Of a stretch of 64,000 bases of DNA, positions 1 to 8,366 are shown piece by piece (position 1 is the first letter of the stretch; the number at the start of each line of letters is the position of its first letter). The notes under the pieces are model-generated. The model ran no database searches. It was not told the DNA's origin and saw only the letters and a program-made list of their open reading frames with translations. Source of the stretch: Ancylothrix sp. D3o (GTDB lineage Bacteria; Cyanobacteriota; Cyanobacteriia; Cyanobacteriales; Oscillatoriaceae); assembly GCF_025370775.1 (NCBI RefSeq), contig NZ_JAMXEX010000001.1:62001-126000 (forward strand), read 5' to 3'. The translations under genes and the position numbers were made by a program.

Positions 1-22
1 GAACATCACGAGCTTGTGTCAT
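1..22 (-). CDS. Possible start of next eCIS gene, cut by window edge
   Basis: An ATG on the minus strand at 22 opens seven codons (MTQARDV) that run off the left edge. It follows the minus-strand baseplate-J gene by about 90 bases and is co-oriented with it. In eCIS loci an Afp12/gpI-like gene often follows the J gene, so a continuing operon is plausible. Seven codons cannot identify a product, so this is only a pointer that the cluster probably continues to the left. Confidence 0.25.
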
Positions 23-115
23 TTTAGGGGATGTTGAATGGGGGATTTTTTAGGGGAATTTGTTGTTTGTCATTGGTCATTAAAAAGATAAAAAAAAGTG
101 GTTGGGCAACGGCAA

Positions 116-2293
116 TTAAATCAGATTAATAGTGTGACCGGAACGCAGTTGATCGTTGCGCCAGGATACAATCAGCCCAAGGGGGCCAGGATTGATCGTG
201 GGTTCGCGGGGCATGATTCGCTCCCATGTTGAACCCTGCCGGCGTAATTCAAATAGCTGGACGGCTCCTAAATAGCGAATGCCAGCAATTTTTTGTAAGA
301 GGGTGATGATATCGGAAGGGTAGGCGGGACGACCAAAAGGCCAGCCGGTACCTTCTGGGCCGCCGCAGAGCGGGTTAAGGAAGCGGTAGAGGGCCACCTG
401 AGCTTTTAAAAGAATTTCTTGGCGGGCGCTGGGGTTGTTATATTCGGGTTCTAGGGAAATTTCGGTTTGCACTGCTACGCCAACATATTCGGGTTGCCGG
501 CAAGTTACCTGCACGCCGAGCAAGCGCCGTTCGTCGAGATATTCCTGTACTTGCTCTGTGAGTTGGGGTGAAAGGTTGAAAAAATCTGGATCAATGCCGG
601 TACCGGCGTCGATGCCTGTGATGTTGGTTTGGGGAACTAGGAGTAATTCGACCCTACCGGCCTGCTCTTTCCGAGTGGGCGATAGGCAGAGAACGCGGGC
701 AACGGCTCCTCTGCCGCCTTCTTTGGCGAGAGTTTCAAAGTCTTCTGAGGTGACGGCTCGATCCCTTGTCCGTAGCAGTCTCGGCACTCGGATAACGGCT
801 TCTTCTAAGGATTCGGCATCGGCTCCGTTGCGGGCGCTGGTGTGGTTGATGACTCTGGCGACGTAAGGAACGGCAGATTTTAACATTGTAATGGTGCCGG
901 CCTGGACGTTTCCTTTTTGGCCTCCGCCGGTGCGGTAAGCAACCATTTGAATTGTGGAGCCTCTGGGGGGGACGGCTCCGTAGTGGCGCGCATCTGCTTC
1001 TCCTGCGGCCCGCTGGTTGCTGGTGGCTGTCTGACCGGCTGTCCGCAAGCGGGTTTGCTGTTGCAGTTGACCGGGTTCGCGGATTAAGGGCCCAAATTGA
1101 ATGGTGCCGGTTAGGTCATCAATGGTGTAGTGCAGGTCTTGGGGGCCAGAACTGGCAAAGTCGCTGACTTCTTGCCACAGTTGGGGTAGTCCTCCGGGGG
1201 GTGTTACGAGCAGGCGTTCTGTGTCGCGGCGGGGTAAGAGGGGAGCGTTTTGCAGCACGAAAGTTTGCCCTGGTGTGCCGTCGCTTTCTCCTAACAGTTC
1301 GTTGCGAATTAATGTGCTTTGGGTGGCTTGTACTGTGCCGCCAATGGAGCGAACGTTTAAACCGACAATGCGGGGTGAACTGCTGTAGCTTGGTTGGTTG
1401 GGTTTGGGAGGGGTACAGGTGCAGCGCAGCCACCGGCCAACATAGGTGACAAATTGAACGACGGGCCACTGCTGGGGCAAGTGCAGGACTACATCGGCTG
1501 CTTGGAGGGGGTTGTTGTTTTGACGCTGATTATTGAAGCTAAAGCCTTTGCTGTTGTCGTCGCTTTCGCGTAGTAGTACCGGCTGCCAGGTTTGTCCGTC
1601 CCACGCTTCCCAGTGGCGGGGGGGTTGTTCGGGATTGATGCCGGTGGGGGTGGCGGCGAGGCCGGTTAAGGTTAGGGCGATGACGTTGCCTTCGCTGGGT
1701 TGGTCTGGCTCAAAGGCTAGGTAAAAGCTATTTCCTGGTTGGGGTTGTTCGTTAAAAATGGCTAGGGGTAAGCCTTGCCAGTGTCCATCGGGTTCGCGTC
1801 TCCAGGTGCCGGCCCATCGATCCCGCAGCATTTGTGGTTGGTTTTCTGCTGCGTTTTCGGCGGTGAGAAAGTGTCGGATTCTTGGGCTGGCGATTGTTAA
1901 GGGCCGGTCTGTGCTGAAAATTATTGCTTCTTCGTTTTCTGTTCTGGGAGTGGCTATTTCTGTGCCGGCTGGTATGGTGTAGGTTTCTGGTAGGGCGGCG
2001 CTTAGGTAAAAGGTTTGGGCGGTTTGGGCGGGGGCCGGTGGGTTGAGCCGAATTCCCAATAGTTCTAAAAAGGCGATGTAGTTACGTCGGGGCACTTGGT
2101 TGAAGCGGGCAAACATTTGATCGCTCAACCACGCGAATAGTTCAATCAGGGTGATACCTGGATCGCTGGGGTTGTAGTTTGTCCACTCTGGGCAGTAGCG
2201 GGGAATTCGTACCAGGCACTCTTCTACTAGGTCTTCAAAGGTGCGGTCATCTAGGTTTGATTTTGGTAGTTTTGGTAAGAAGTTAAATTCCAT
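116..2293 (-). CDS. Baseplate J-like wedge protein (Afp11-like)
   Basis: This 725-residue protein is the baseplate wedge of an extracellular contractile injection system. Residues 44-56 read DPGITLIELFAWL, a hallmark of the putative baseplate assembly (gp6/J-like) family, and the overall length fits Afp11-type wedges. The middle and C-terminal parts look like the beta-rich J domain followed by the ring-forming arm. Wedge proteins surround the spike hub and trigger sheath contraction. It is last in the visible minus-strand run after gp25, PAAR and VgrG, the usual eCIS baseplate order. The ATG at 2293 gives the full N-terminal motif; the Shine-Dalgarno sequence is weak. Family is clear, fine subunit naming is by analogy. 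Confidence 0.9.
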   Translation of the reverse strand: MEFNFLPKLPKSNLDDRTFEDLVEECLVRIPRYCPEWTNYNPSDPGITLIELFAWLSDQMFARFNQVPRRNYIAFLELLGIRLNPPAPAQTAQTFYLSAALPETYTIPAGTEIATPRTENEEAIIFSTDRPLTIASPRIRHFLTAENAAENQPQMLRDRWAGTWRREPDGHWQGLPLAIFNEQPQPGNSFYLAFEPDQPSEGNVIALTLTGLAATPTGINPEQPPRHWEAWDGQTWQPVLLRESDDNSKGFSFNNQRQNNNPLQAADVVLHLPQQWPVVQFVTYVGRWLRCTCTPPKPNQPSYSSSPRIVGLNVRSIGGTVQATQSTLIRNELLGESDGTPGQTFVLQNAPLLPRRDTERLLVTPPGGLPQLWQEVSDFASSGPQDLHYTIDDLTGTIQFGPLIREPGQLQQQTRLRTAGQTATSNQRAAGEADARHYGAVPPRGSTIQMVAYRTGGGQKGNVQAGTITMLKSAVPYVARVINHTSARNGADAESLEEAVIRVPRLLRTRDRAVTSEDFETLAKEGGRGAVARVLCLSPTRKEQAGRVELLLVPQTNITGIDAGTGIDPDFFNLSPQLTEQVQEYLDERRLLGVQVTCRQPEYVGVAVQTEISLEPEYNNPSARQEILLKAQVALYRFLNPLCGGPEGTGWPFGRPAYPSDIITLLQKIAGIRYLGAVQLFELRRQGSTWERIMPREPTINPGPLGLIVSWRNDQLRSGHTINLI

Positions 2294-2730
2294 AGTTGTT
2301 TTTTTATAAGTTGTTGGGATTGAAGTCTATTTGTTTTTGAGGTATATCAAGCAAAGCGCTAAAACTCTGTCTTATTTAAAAAACTATTTGCACTTTTATT
2401 TTATAGTTATTATTCTCCTAAGTTTTATTTGTCTTTCCGCGATGGTTGTCTTTTCATATCCTGTCTGGGGGCATTGTTAGTATATAGTTGCGATAGGTTA
2501 TCTGTCAGATTTAAGGGTTTATTTTTAACCGCAGATAAACGCTGATAAACGCAGATAAGAAAGGGAGTGAATATGAGATAAATCAGTGTTTTTTACCTTC
2601 CCGTTTTTGATATCTGTTGTTACCCTAACTTTTAGACTTATAACGCTTTTGCCGACTCGGTAGTAATCTTTACTCTGTAACTATTAGACGCTAGGGATTA
2701 TATTTTGCAGCAGTCTTAATTTGTTTTGCC
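2294..2730. other. Gene-free stretch with a dispersed repeat
   Basis: No coding sequence is supported in these 437 bases between the gp25 and J genes. The stretch is AT-rich and contains, at 2526-2558, an accgcagataaacgctgat-type repeat seen again near 8180-8240. The gap is unusually long for adjacent baseplate genes, so the J gene may have its own promoter here; no convincing -35/-10 pair was identified. Confidence 0.6.
2526..2558. repeat. Dispersed accgcagat-type repeat
   Basis: The sequence ttaaccgcagataaacgctg and its continuation consists of repeated gcagat/gctgat units. A related copy in inverse orientation lies at 8177-8240. This is a common interspersed motif of cyanobacterial intergenic DNA; no function is shown. 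Confidence 0.55.
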
Positions 2731-3144
2731 TTAGCTTGGTGGTAGCAGGTAAAAAGGATAGACTAAACTGCGAGTGTCGTGGCTATCTTTGGGGTGATAT
2801 TCAATTAGGATATCGACACGGCCACGCATAGGATCGGGTTCTGTGTACACCCCATCAACAATGATTCTGGGTTCCCACATTTCTAGGGCTTGTTGAACGT
2901 GCAAGCGAATTAACATCAGGGTTTGGGTGTTCATGGGGGCGAAAACGAGTTCAGACAGGCGCGATCCAAATGTCGGCCTGTAGACTCGCTCTCCTATTTT
3001 TGTACCCAAAATTAAAAAAATCGATTCTTCTATGTTCCGTGTGGCGGAACTTAGTTGCAGGTTGCCCTGTAGGTTGATACGCAGTGGGTAAGACAATCCA
3101 CTTCCCAGGTGGGGGCTGGGTTGGTTGTTGGCGATATCTGGCAT
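2731..3144 (-). CDS. gp25/GPW-like baseplate wedge protein (Afp9-like)
   Basis: This protein belongs to the gp25 (GPW_gp25) family, which links the inner baseplate to the sheath initiator. The conserved core ESIFLILGTKIGERVYRP, followed by TFGSRL, is clearly visible. The chosen ATG at 3144 gives 137 residues, the usual family length; an upstream in-frame TTG at 3186 would add 14 residues without a better ribosome site. It sits between the PAAR gene (upstream) and the J wedge (downstream), matching eCIS order Afp9-Afp11. A companion gp25 of the second machine is at 39592-40044 and is clearly diverged. Confidence 0.88.
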   Translation of the reverse strand: MPDIANNQPSPHLGSGLSYPLRINLQGNLQLSSATRNIEESIFLILGTKIGERVYRPTFGSRLSELVFAPMNTQTLMLIRLHVQQALEMWEPRIIVDGVYTEPDPMRGRVDILIEYHPKDSHDTRSLVYPFYLLPPS

Positions 3145-3206
3145 TGTTGGGCAGGGTGGTTTTTGACTTCGCAGCCAGTTTAGCAAAGCTGAAAGTTTCA
3201 GCGTAT

Positions 3207-3220
3207 TCGACTTTAGTCGA
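3207..3220. repeat. TCGACTAAAGTCGA-type palindrome
   Basis: TCGACTTTAGTCGA is a near-perfect palindrome between the PAAR and gp25 genes. Degenerate copies TCGACTAAAGTCTA occur at 16931-16944 and 23030-23043, each in a non-coding gap of the eCIS locus. It is a typical dispersed cyanobacterial palindrome; a regulatory role is not shown. Confidence 0.5.
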
Positions 3221-3246
3221 GTTTGAAATGGCTGTTTCTGCCTGGT

Positions 3247-3534
3247 TTATCCGCCAATGAGTACGGTAACTCCAAGTCCGATGACGCTTGTGGTGACGGG
3301 GATGCCTGTAATTGGGTTGGCTCCGACGACAAGTGAGGTGGTGCGGGCCGCCGGCCTGCCAGCTATGAGGACGGTAAATGACCCCATTGTGATGCTGCCT
3401 ACACAAACGGGCCCGGCTACTACGTCGCCAACACAGGCGGCTGGTAATCCTTGAATTAGGACGTTGGGGGCTCCGGGGGCTGTGATGACATCGCCGGTGA
3501 CTGTTAGATTGGTAAGCTGGGCTGCTGGTAACAT
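3247..3534 (-). CDS. PAAR-domain spike tip protein (Afp10-like)
   Basis: This 95-residue protein is a PAAR-type tip that caps the beta-helical spike and sharpens it for membrane penetration. It shows the PAAR pattern of repeated short Gly/Pro/Ala/Val strands, including TMGSFTVLIAGRPAARTTS near residues 49-67, and its length fits the family. ATG at 3534 is preceded by AAGGAC at a good distance. It lies directly downstream of the VgrG-like spike gene, the partner on which it would sit, and upstream of gp25. No extra effector domain is fused to it. Confidence 0.9.
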   Translation of the reverse strand: MLPAAQLTNLTVTGDVITAPGAPNVLIQGLPAACVGDVVAGPVCVGSITMGSFTVLIAGRPAARTTSLVVGANPITGIPVTTSVIGLGVTVLIGG

Positions 3535-3631
3535 TTTTTATGTCCTTTTCTGGGTAGTTTTCTGTTGTTTATTCGCCAAATATTTAGGATGGGATGTAGT
3601 TTTTTTGGGTGTTTTCTCCTTGCTTAAAAAG

Positions 3632-5779
3632 TTAACAATTAAGTCGAATCAGGGGGGCTAAAATACCGGCAGTGGCACCGGCATTAACTTGGAAGGAGGC
3701 GGCACTGTTGAGACTGAGAGATCCTGCTGCTTGACCACTTAAGGAACCACCGGCCTGTAGACTCAAAGAACCACCGGCCTGAGCGCTGAGAGAGGCTCCG
3801 GCTTTGATTCCGACTTGGGTTCCCCCCTGTATATCAACCTGCATCCCTCCCTGAACGGTAACTTTCATGCCGGATTTGACTTCGGTGCCGGTTTGGCCGT
3901 TAATGCTAACTTTGGGGCTGGTAATATTGATGCCGCTGTTACTAATTTCTATGCTGCTGCTGCCTACTTTTAAAAGTATTTTTGTAGTGGCGGTGATGAG
4001 GGCTTCTCCTGCTTTGATATCTATTGTTTTGCTAGTTCCAGATGTGCCGGTTTTGATGTTGATGTCGCCGGTGGAGATTAAGTCTATTTTTTTGGAGCCG
4101 TTATCATCCATTAATAATTTATGGCCTTTGGTTGTTGTTACTTCTATTTTTTTATTTTTGTCGTCTAATTGTGTGGAATGTCCGTCCGTTGTTTTTATTT
4201 CAATAATTTTATCGCTATCGTTCATTTGTAGTTTGTGTTTCCCTACTGTTTCCAGATGAATGCCTTTTTTGGTGGGGTCTTTATCTTCTTCTACAAATTG
4301 CAATTTGTGGCCGGTGCGTGTTTTAAAGGTTCGCAAGCGGACTTTGCCATCAACAACAGAATCATCGACTTTTTCGGGGGGTGCATCTGTGCCATTCCAA
4401 ACGCTGCCAATAATATAGGGCCGGTGAATATCGCCATGTTCAAAAGCAACAAGTACCTCGTCATTAACTTCTGGCAAACAATCAAACCCACGCCCCGTAC
4501 CGGCACCAATTGTTACTATTCTCGCCCAGTTACTTTCGTGGGCATCTGCTCCTTCTTTTGGTGTTAAAGTTGGAAACCAAACTTTTACCCTTCCCCAGCC
4601 TTTAGGGTCTTTATTATTAGTAACAACACCGGCTAAAAAAGTTTGTCCAGGTTGCAGATGAGTTTCAGGGGAAAGGGTGGCTCGCAAGTTACTACCACGC
4701 AACCCCCGAACGCTGAATTCTGTTGTGTAAGTGCGGTTTTTGTAGTGGTGGCGAGCGATTGTAATGTAATATTTCCCGCTATATTTCCCCATATCTTCAA
4801 GGGTGACAGTTTTACCAGGGCGTATTTCCGGGTTGCCTTGGCTTTCGGCATCGGCTTGTACAAATTCGCCGGCCAATTCATCGCAAAGCGCTTGAGCAAT
4901 ATTCTCAGCTTCTTTACTGCTAAATACCGGCTGATCTACGACAATCATTTTGGGATTTTGCGGTTGCCCGTTAAAGGCTGTGCTGGTTTTTTTTCCTTGT
5001 CCATGCTTAGTTTCTGTAATAAGTTGAGGAGAATTTTTTGTAGCAACAATTGGTTCTTTTTTTGTGTAGTCCCAGCCGCGCACTTCAACGTTGCTAACTT
5101 GTTCGGCGCTGGTAACTTGAACGTGAAAACTATCAATATCTTGCAACCATTTTAAGGTTAAAGATTCACCGGCTTTGGGTTTACGGAAGTTTAGTTTGCC
5201 ATCCTGCACGAATAACTCAAACCCTAGTCTTGCAGCTCGTTCTTGCAAAAATTCCATGTTGGTTTGGTTTTCTTGAAATACATAATCGTGGGGTTCTCCA
5301 CTGCTATCAACTGTATTGGTTTTTATGCCTACTTCACCGGCAATTTTTTTGACTATATCGCTGTCGGTGATGTTTTGAAATGAGCGGTTATACCGGCCTC
5401 GGTGCAGCCGGTGGGCTACGTCATAACCGCGAATAAAAATAGGGGCTTGAGATTGACTGTTAAAATGTGCTTCTATGGCGGTAATTTCGGCCTCTAGGAC
5501 GTAGCTTTTTTTCTCGGTTGCAAATTCGGTGGCTTCGGTGGTGCTGGCACTAAAACCGATTTTTATGGGTTTGCCAATGGCAAATAATTTATCATGTCGC
5601 CAGGGCCTGTCTTGCTCACGTCCGGCGAAGTAATCGTTATTAAGAACGAGGGTAAACATTCCCGGTTCATGGATGTTTTCTTCGACGGTAATTTCGATAA
5701 TATCTTCTATTAAATCTTCGGGTACGGCTTGGCCGTCAATTTCTAAAATAGGTTGAGCAATATAACGGGTAGGAGGCAT
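3632..5779 (-). CDS. VgrG-like hub-spike protein (Afp8-like)
   Basis: A 715-residue central hub and spike. The N-terminal about 360 residues match a gp27/late-control-D-like hub. Residues about 380-460, starting TFLAGVVTNNKDPKGWGRVK, form the gp5-type OB fold ending in IIGSVWNG. The C-terminal third is a regular beta-helix, with a final block of short GGSLSLQAGGS-like repeats rich in Gly, Ser, Ala and Gln that should form the trimeric needle. It is upstream of PAAR and downstream of the Afp7-like gene, as in canonical eCIS operons. No C-terminal toxin domain is visible, so cargo is probably loaded in the tube lumen rather than fused to the spike. Confidence 0.93.
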   Translation of the reverse strand: MPPTRYIAQPILEIDGQAVPEDLIEDIIEITVEENIHEPGMFTLVLNNDYFAGREQDRPWRHDKLFAIGKPIKIGFSASTTEATEFATEKKSYVLEAEITAIEAHFNSQSQAPIFIRGYDVAHRLHRGRYNRSFQNITDSDIVKKIAGEVGIKTNTVDSSGEPHDYVFQENQTNMEFLQERAARLGFELFVQDGKLNFRKPKAGESLTLKWLQDIDSFHVQVTSAEQVSNVEVRGWDYTKKEPIVATKNSPQLITETKHGQGKKTSTAFNGQPQNPKMIVVDQPVFSSKEAENIAQALCDELAGEFVQADAESQGNPEIRPGKTVTLEDMGKYSGKYYITIARHHYKNRTYTTEFSVRGLRGSNLRATLSPETHLQPGQTFLAGVVTNNKDPKGWGRVKVWFPTLTPKEGADAHESNWARIVTIGAGTGRGFDCLPEVNDEVLVAFEHGDIHRPYIIGSVWNGTDAPPEKVDDSVVDGKVRLRTFKTRTGHKLQFVEEDKDPTKKGIHLETVGKHKLQMNDSDKIIEIKTTDGHSTQLDDKNKKIEVTTTKGHKLLMDDNGSKKIDLISTGDINIKTGTSGTSKTIDIKAGEALITATTKILLKVGSSSIEISNSGINITSPKVSINGQTGTEVKSGMKVTVQGGMQVDIQGGTQVGIKAGASLSAQAGGSLSLQAGGSLSGQAAGSLSLNSAASFQVNAGATAGILAPLIRLNC

Positions 5780-5836
5780 GGCTTTTTATAAGGATTAGTA
5801 TTTTTATGAGGAGTTTTTTTGTGAAAATATCTGCGT

Positions 5837-6388
5837 TTACCGGCCAGAAATAAGGCGGTTTTGTCGGTTATCTGATTGCCGGTTGGCTGAAACAGATTTT
5901 TGGTTGGGTTGACTTACAGATGCGTCAACTTCTTTGAGAGTCATGTCTATTTTGGCTTGCACCGGCAGTCCGTTAGGCAAAAACATGGTGAGTTTATAAG
6001 TGATACTTTCTACAAAACAACGCAGGTATTGTTGTTCACCCCAAGTAAAAATATAAATCGGCGGACGTTTGCCTTTTGCATCGCCTTTTTCTGCAAAGTT
6101 TACTGCTTTGATCATTTTTCTGAGATCGTCTAAAACGCTGGTGCCTTCTTCATACCTATCCAATAAAATATCGCTTAAACTAAGGGTGCAAGGTTCTGGA
6201 TAGCCAAAGCTGACTTTTGGTAATCCTGACTCAGTGCGGGCTCCATCGCTGGGGTTTAATTGAACAGATTGTTGGAAAACAAGCTGGGTGGGGTTGAACA
6301 TAAATTCGATGGTGTCGCTTTCATCAGAGATCAGTTTGGCTTTTTCGAGTTTTCCTGATTGCACGGAGTTATTATTTTTAGTTGCCAT
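5837..6388 (-). CDS. CIS tube-adjacent protein (Afp7-like)
   Basis: 183 residues matching the contractile injection system tube protein N-terminal domain (Afp7 type), which connects the last tube ring to the spike hub. The diagnostic start of the fold, IEFMFNPTQLVFQQSVQ, is at residues about 27-43, followed by a compact beta-rich domain with FTWGEQQYLRCFVESITYK. Many relatives carry a C-terminal LysM domain; here there is only a short Gln/Asn/Ser-rich tail, so the protein is a short version. It is 57 bases upstream of the VgrG gene and co-directional with it. Confidence 0.87.
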   Translation of the reverse strand: MATKNNNSVQSGKLEKAKLISDESDTIEFMFNPTQLVFQQSVQLNPSDGARTESGLPKVSFGYPEPCTLSLSDILLDRYEEGTSVLDDLRKMIKAVNFAEKGDAKGKRPPIYIFTWGEQQYLRCFVESITYKLTMFLPNGLPVQAKIDMTLKEVDASVSQPNQKSVSANRQSDNRQNRLISGR

Positions 6389-6421
6389 TGTTTTGTAAAT
6401 AAGTTGATAGGATGGTTTTTA

Positions 6422-7240
6422 TTATGGCAATCTTCCAGATCGGTAGCGCCCCGATCTTTCGCCTTCAATTTGTAAGCGTTGTTTGATGATTTTGTACACT
6501 TTTTCGGCTATAACTTCTAGGTTTTCATTTTCTTGATTTGGTGAGGTTTTTTTTGCTTGAATGGTGACGGGTGGGGTAGGCTTTTGCTCTGCGGTTGGGG
6601 GTGGTATTTGCTTTTTTTCTTGCCGTTGGAAACCGCTGGGAGTAAAAATTATTTCTTCTCCTTCACTGGCTATCATAAATTCTTGGGTAGGGGTGGGTTC
6701 ATCTAAATTTACGCCTAGGTTTTCTTCTGGGTTATTGTAAAAAATTCCTTGGGAATTGAGGTTAAAAAATGCTTCGGAATCTTCTCTCACTATACTGGTA
6801 TTGCTTGGGGGGGTTTCTAAGACAATATCAGGAAAATTGCTGGCCGGTTCTGCAAAAATATCTAGGGTGAGAGGAAGCCTTGCGGGGGTTGAAGTTTGCA
6901 GGGCCGGTTTTGGCGGAATGTGAGCTAAATTTTCTACCACTTTTGGCAGTAGAGGTAATTCGTTTTTTTCTAATTTGTTGTCTGTAGTTTCCTCAATTTT
7001 GGGCTGAGATTTTAAGCTTTCGGGGTCAGACTGTATTTCCTCATCGTCTGGGGAGGAATCATGTTCTGGAACTGAAAAGAAAACCGCTAAAGATTGGGCG
7101 GTTTGAGGGAGATAAAACTCTGAGCCAAGAGGGGTTTGTCCCAGGGTTTGCGGTGTGAGCAAAGGGTTTTTTATCCCCAGAGTTTCTGGGTTTGCCTTAT
7201 TATTAAAAGGCGGTTTATTATCGGCATCGTTTAAATTCAT
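6422..7240 (-). CDS. Disordered Pro/Glu-rich eCIS protein, Afp6 position
   Basis: A 272-residue low-complexity protein rich in Pro, Glu, Asn and Thr, without a recognisable catalytic domain. Only the C-terminus looks ordered: a helical segment EVIAEKVYKIIKQRLQIEGE followed by a basic tail. Proteins of this build occupy the Afp6 position between tube and Afp7 genes in cyanobacterial eCIS loci. The ATG at 7240 was chosen because upstream in-frame codons run into a dispersed hairpin repeat (7306-7375). A similar disordered protein with a short charged C-terminal helix occurs in the second machine at 30808-32586. Function is unknown; a connector or scaffold role is an inference. Confidence 0.7.
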   Translation of the reverse strand: MNLNDADNKPPFNNKANPETLGIKNPLLTPQTLGQTPLGSEFYLPQTAQSLAVFFSVPEHDSSPDDEEIQSDPESLKSQPKIEETTDNKLEKNELPLLPKVVENLAHIPPKPALQTSTPARLPLTLDIFAEPASNFPDIVLETPPSNTSIVREDSEAFFNLNSQGIFYNNPEENLGVNLDEPTPTQEFMIASEGEEIIFTPSGFQRQEKKQIPPPTAEQKPTPPVTIQAKKTSPNQENENLEVIAEKVYKIIKQRLQIEGERSGRYRSGRLP

Positions 7241-7305
7241 TTTTGAGATATTTTGGTTATTTGTTATTGATAAGTAAGTCAACTTAATTAAACTCAGGGT
7301 GTAAT

Positions 7306-7375
7306 GTAGGTTGGGTAGAGGAACGAAACCCAACAGAGGCTTTGATGGGTTTCGCTTACGCTCTACCCATCCTAC
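7306..7375. repeat. 70-bp inverted-repeat element (MITE-like)
   Basis: The element begins gtaggttgggtagaggaacg and ends with the inverted counterpart ctctacccatcctac, with aaacccaaca/tgggttt also pairing. It can fold into one long hairpin. This type of palindromic element is widely dispersed in cyanobacterial genomes. It lies between the tube gene and the Afp6-position gene, where it could act as an mRNA processing or attenuation structure. Confidence 0.7.
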
Positions 7376-7407
7376 AAATAATTAAGTGCTTCTACTTATT
7401 TTTTAGC

Positions 7408-7986
7408 TTAATTACTGGGGAAGAAACCGCCAGATTGAGCATCGCGTCCGGTGTGCAAAGTGGCCCCGCCTCCAAAGGAGTTACCTCCTCCATCGGGTTT
7501 CGTGTTCACAGAAACTTTTAAACCTTCACAGGCTAGAGTTAATTCTTCAATAGCGACTGTGTTGGCGTTTGCTTGTAAAGAAGGGGCTGACCAACTAACA
7601 GGAACCGCGCCTATTAATGTCCAGCATTGTAGGGTTTCACCGGCTTGGTTAAATAGCAAAATATTAATATTACGGCGCTGGGGATTAACAGCGTTTCCAT
7701 TACTGGGTTCAAGTTTAGTTAACATCCGACTAGCCCACCCCCAAAATACTACATCATTGGTAAGACCGCGTTTGAGAGTAACTTCTGAAAATTGGGTGTG
7801 CCCTAAAACAATTCGCTGCTGGTTATTTACGCCTCCTTCAAAGTAAGTTTCATAGTTAACTTTTGCACTCAAGCCGGTGCATTCGCTGAAGCAGGCGCTA
7901 ATATAACTTGATTCTTCAATTTCAACATAAAAGCGATTGGCGGTGATGTAATTGAGGTTGTTAGTGCTGGTATCAATAGCCGGCAT
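7408..7986 (-). CDS. gp19-like tail tube protein (Afp5-like)
   Basis: 192 residues of the T4 gp19-like tube family, forming a ring of the inner tube. Visible family features are the N-terminal YITANRFYVEIEESSYISAC strand, CTGLSAKVNYE, the LKRGLTND motif and the C-terminal TVAIEELTLACEGLK strand. The ATG at 7986 is chosen because a strong GGAGGTGAT sits six bases upstream; an in-frame GTG at 7995 would overlap that ribosome site. The CTG-GLS and RGLT motifs suggest the baseplate-proximal tube subtype, in keeping with its position next to Afp7/VgrG, while three other tube genes lie on the plus strand. The C-terminus is extended by a Gly/Ser-rich tail. Confidence 0.9.
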   Translation of the reverse strand: MPAIDTSTNNLNYITANRFYVEIEESSYISACFSECTGLSAKVNYETYFEGGVNNQQRIVLGHTQFSEVTLKRGLTNDVVFWGWASRMLTKLEPSNGNAVNPQRRNINILLFNQAGETLQCWTLIGAVPVSWSAPSLQANANTVAIEELTLACEGLKVSVNTKPDGGGNSFGGGATLHTGRDAQSGGFFPSN

Positions 7987-8366
7987 GAGAATCACCTCCG
8001 GGGGGTTTTATTGTTTACGTTGTAAGTTGGAAGTTATGGCTAGGAAAAAGTGAGGATAGGTAACGCAACTCAAAACTCAGCGGGTAGGCTAATTTGTGCT
8101 AAAAGTGGCACGGGCAAAGAAACCTATCGCTTAAGTTAAGTGGCATCAGATGATACCAAATCCGGTTTAACAATTAACCTATCTGCGTCCATCTGCGTAG
8201 CGCTACGCGCGGCTACGCCTAACATCTGCGGTTAAAAAACCCTTCAAAATCGGTCTGGTATGAAAAACAAGAAACGTAGTTTTCTCCCTAAAGGCATTAA
8301 TTCCAACAAAACTGACTAGCAGTTTAAGGTGAGTTGGAGGCCGGCGGTAGTAGCCAAAAGTCTAAT
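7987..8366. other. Gene-free stretch with a dispersed repeat
   Basis: No gene is supported in these 380 bases upstream of the tube gene and downstream of the pseudokinase fusion gene. A composite repeat at 8177-8240 includes atctgcgtccatctgcgtag, an inserted cgctacgcgcggctacgcct and ends catctgcggtta, an inverse copy of the 2526-2558 repeat. The stretch presumably also holds the promoter of the baseplate operon; none was pinned down. Confidence 0.6.
8177..8240. repeat. Composite dispersed repeat
   Basis: An atctgcg-type repeat interrupted by the sequence gtagcgctacgcgcggctac. The outer part is the inverse of the repeat at 2526-2558; the inner GC-rich palindromic part looks like a second short element inserted into the first. 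Confidence 0.55.
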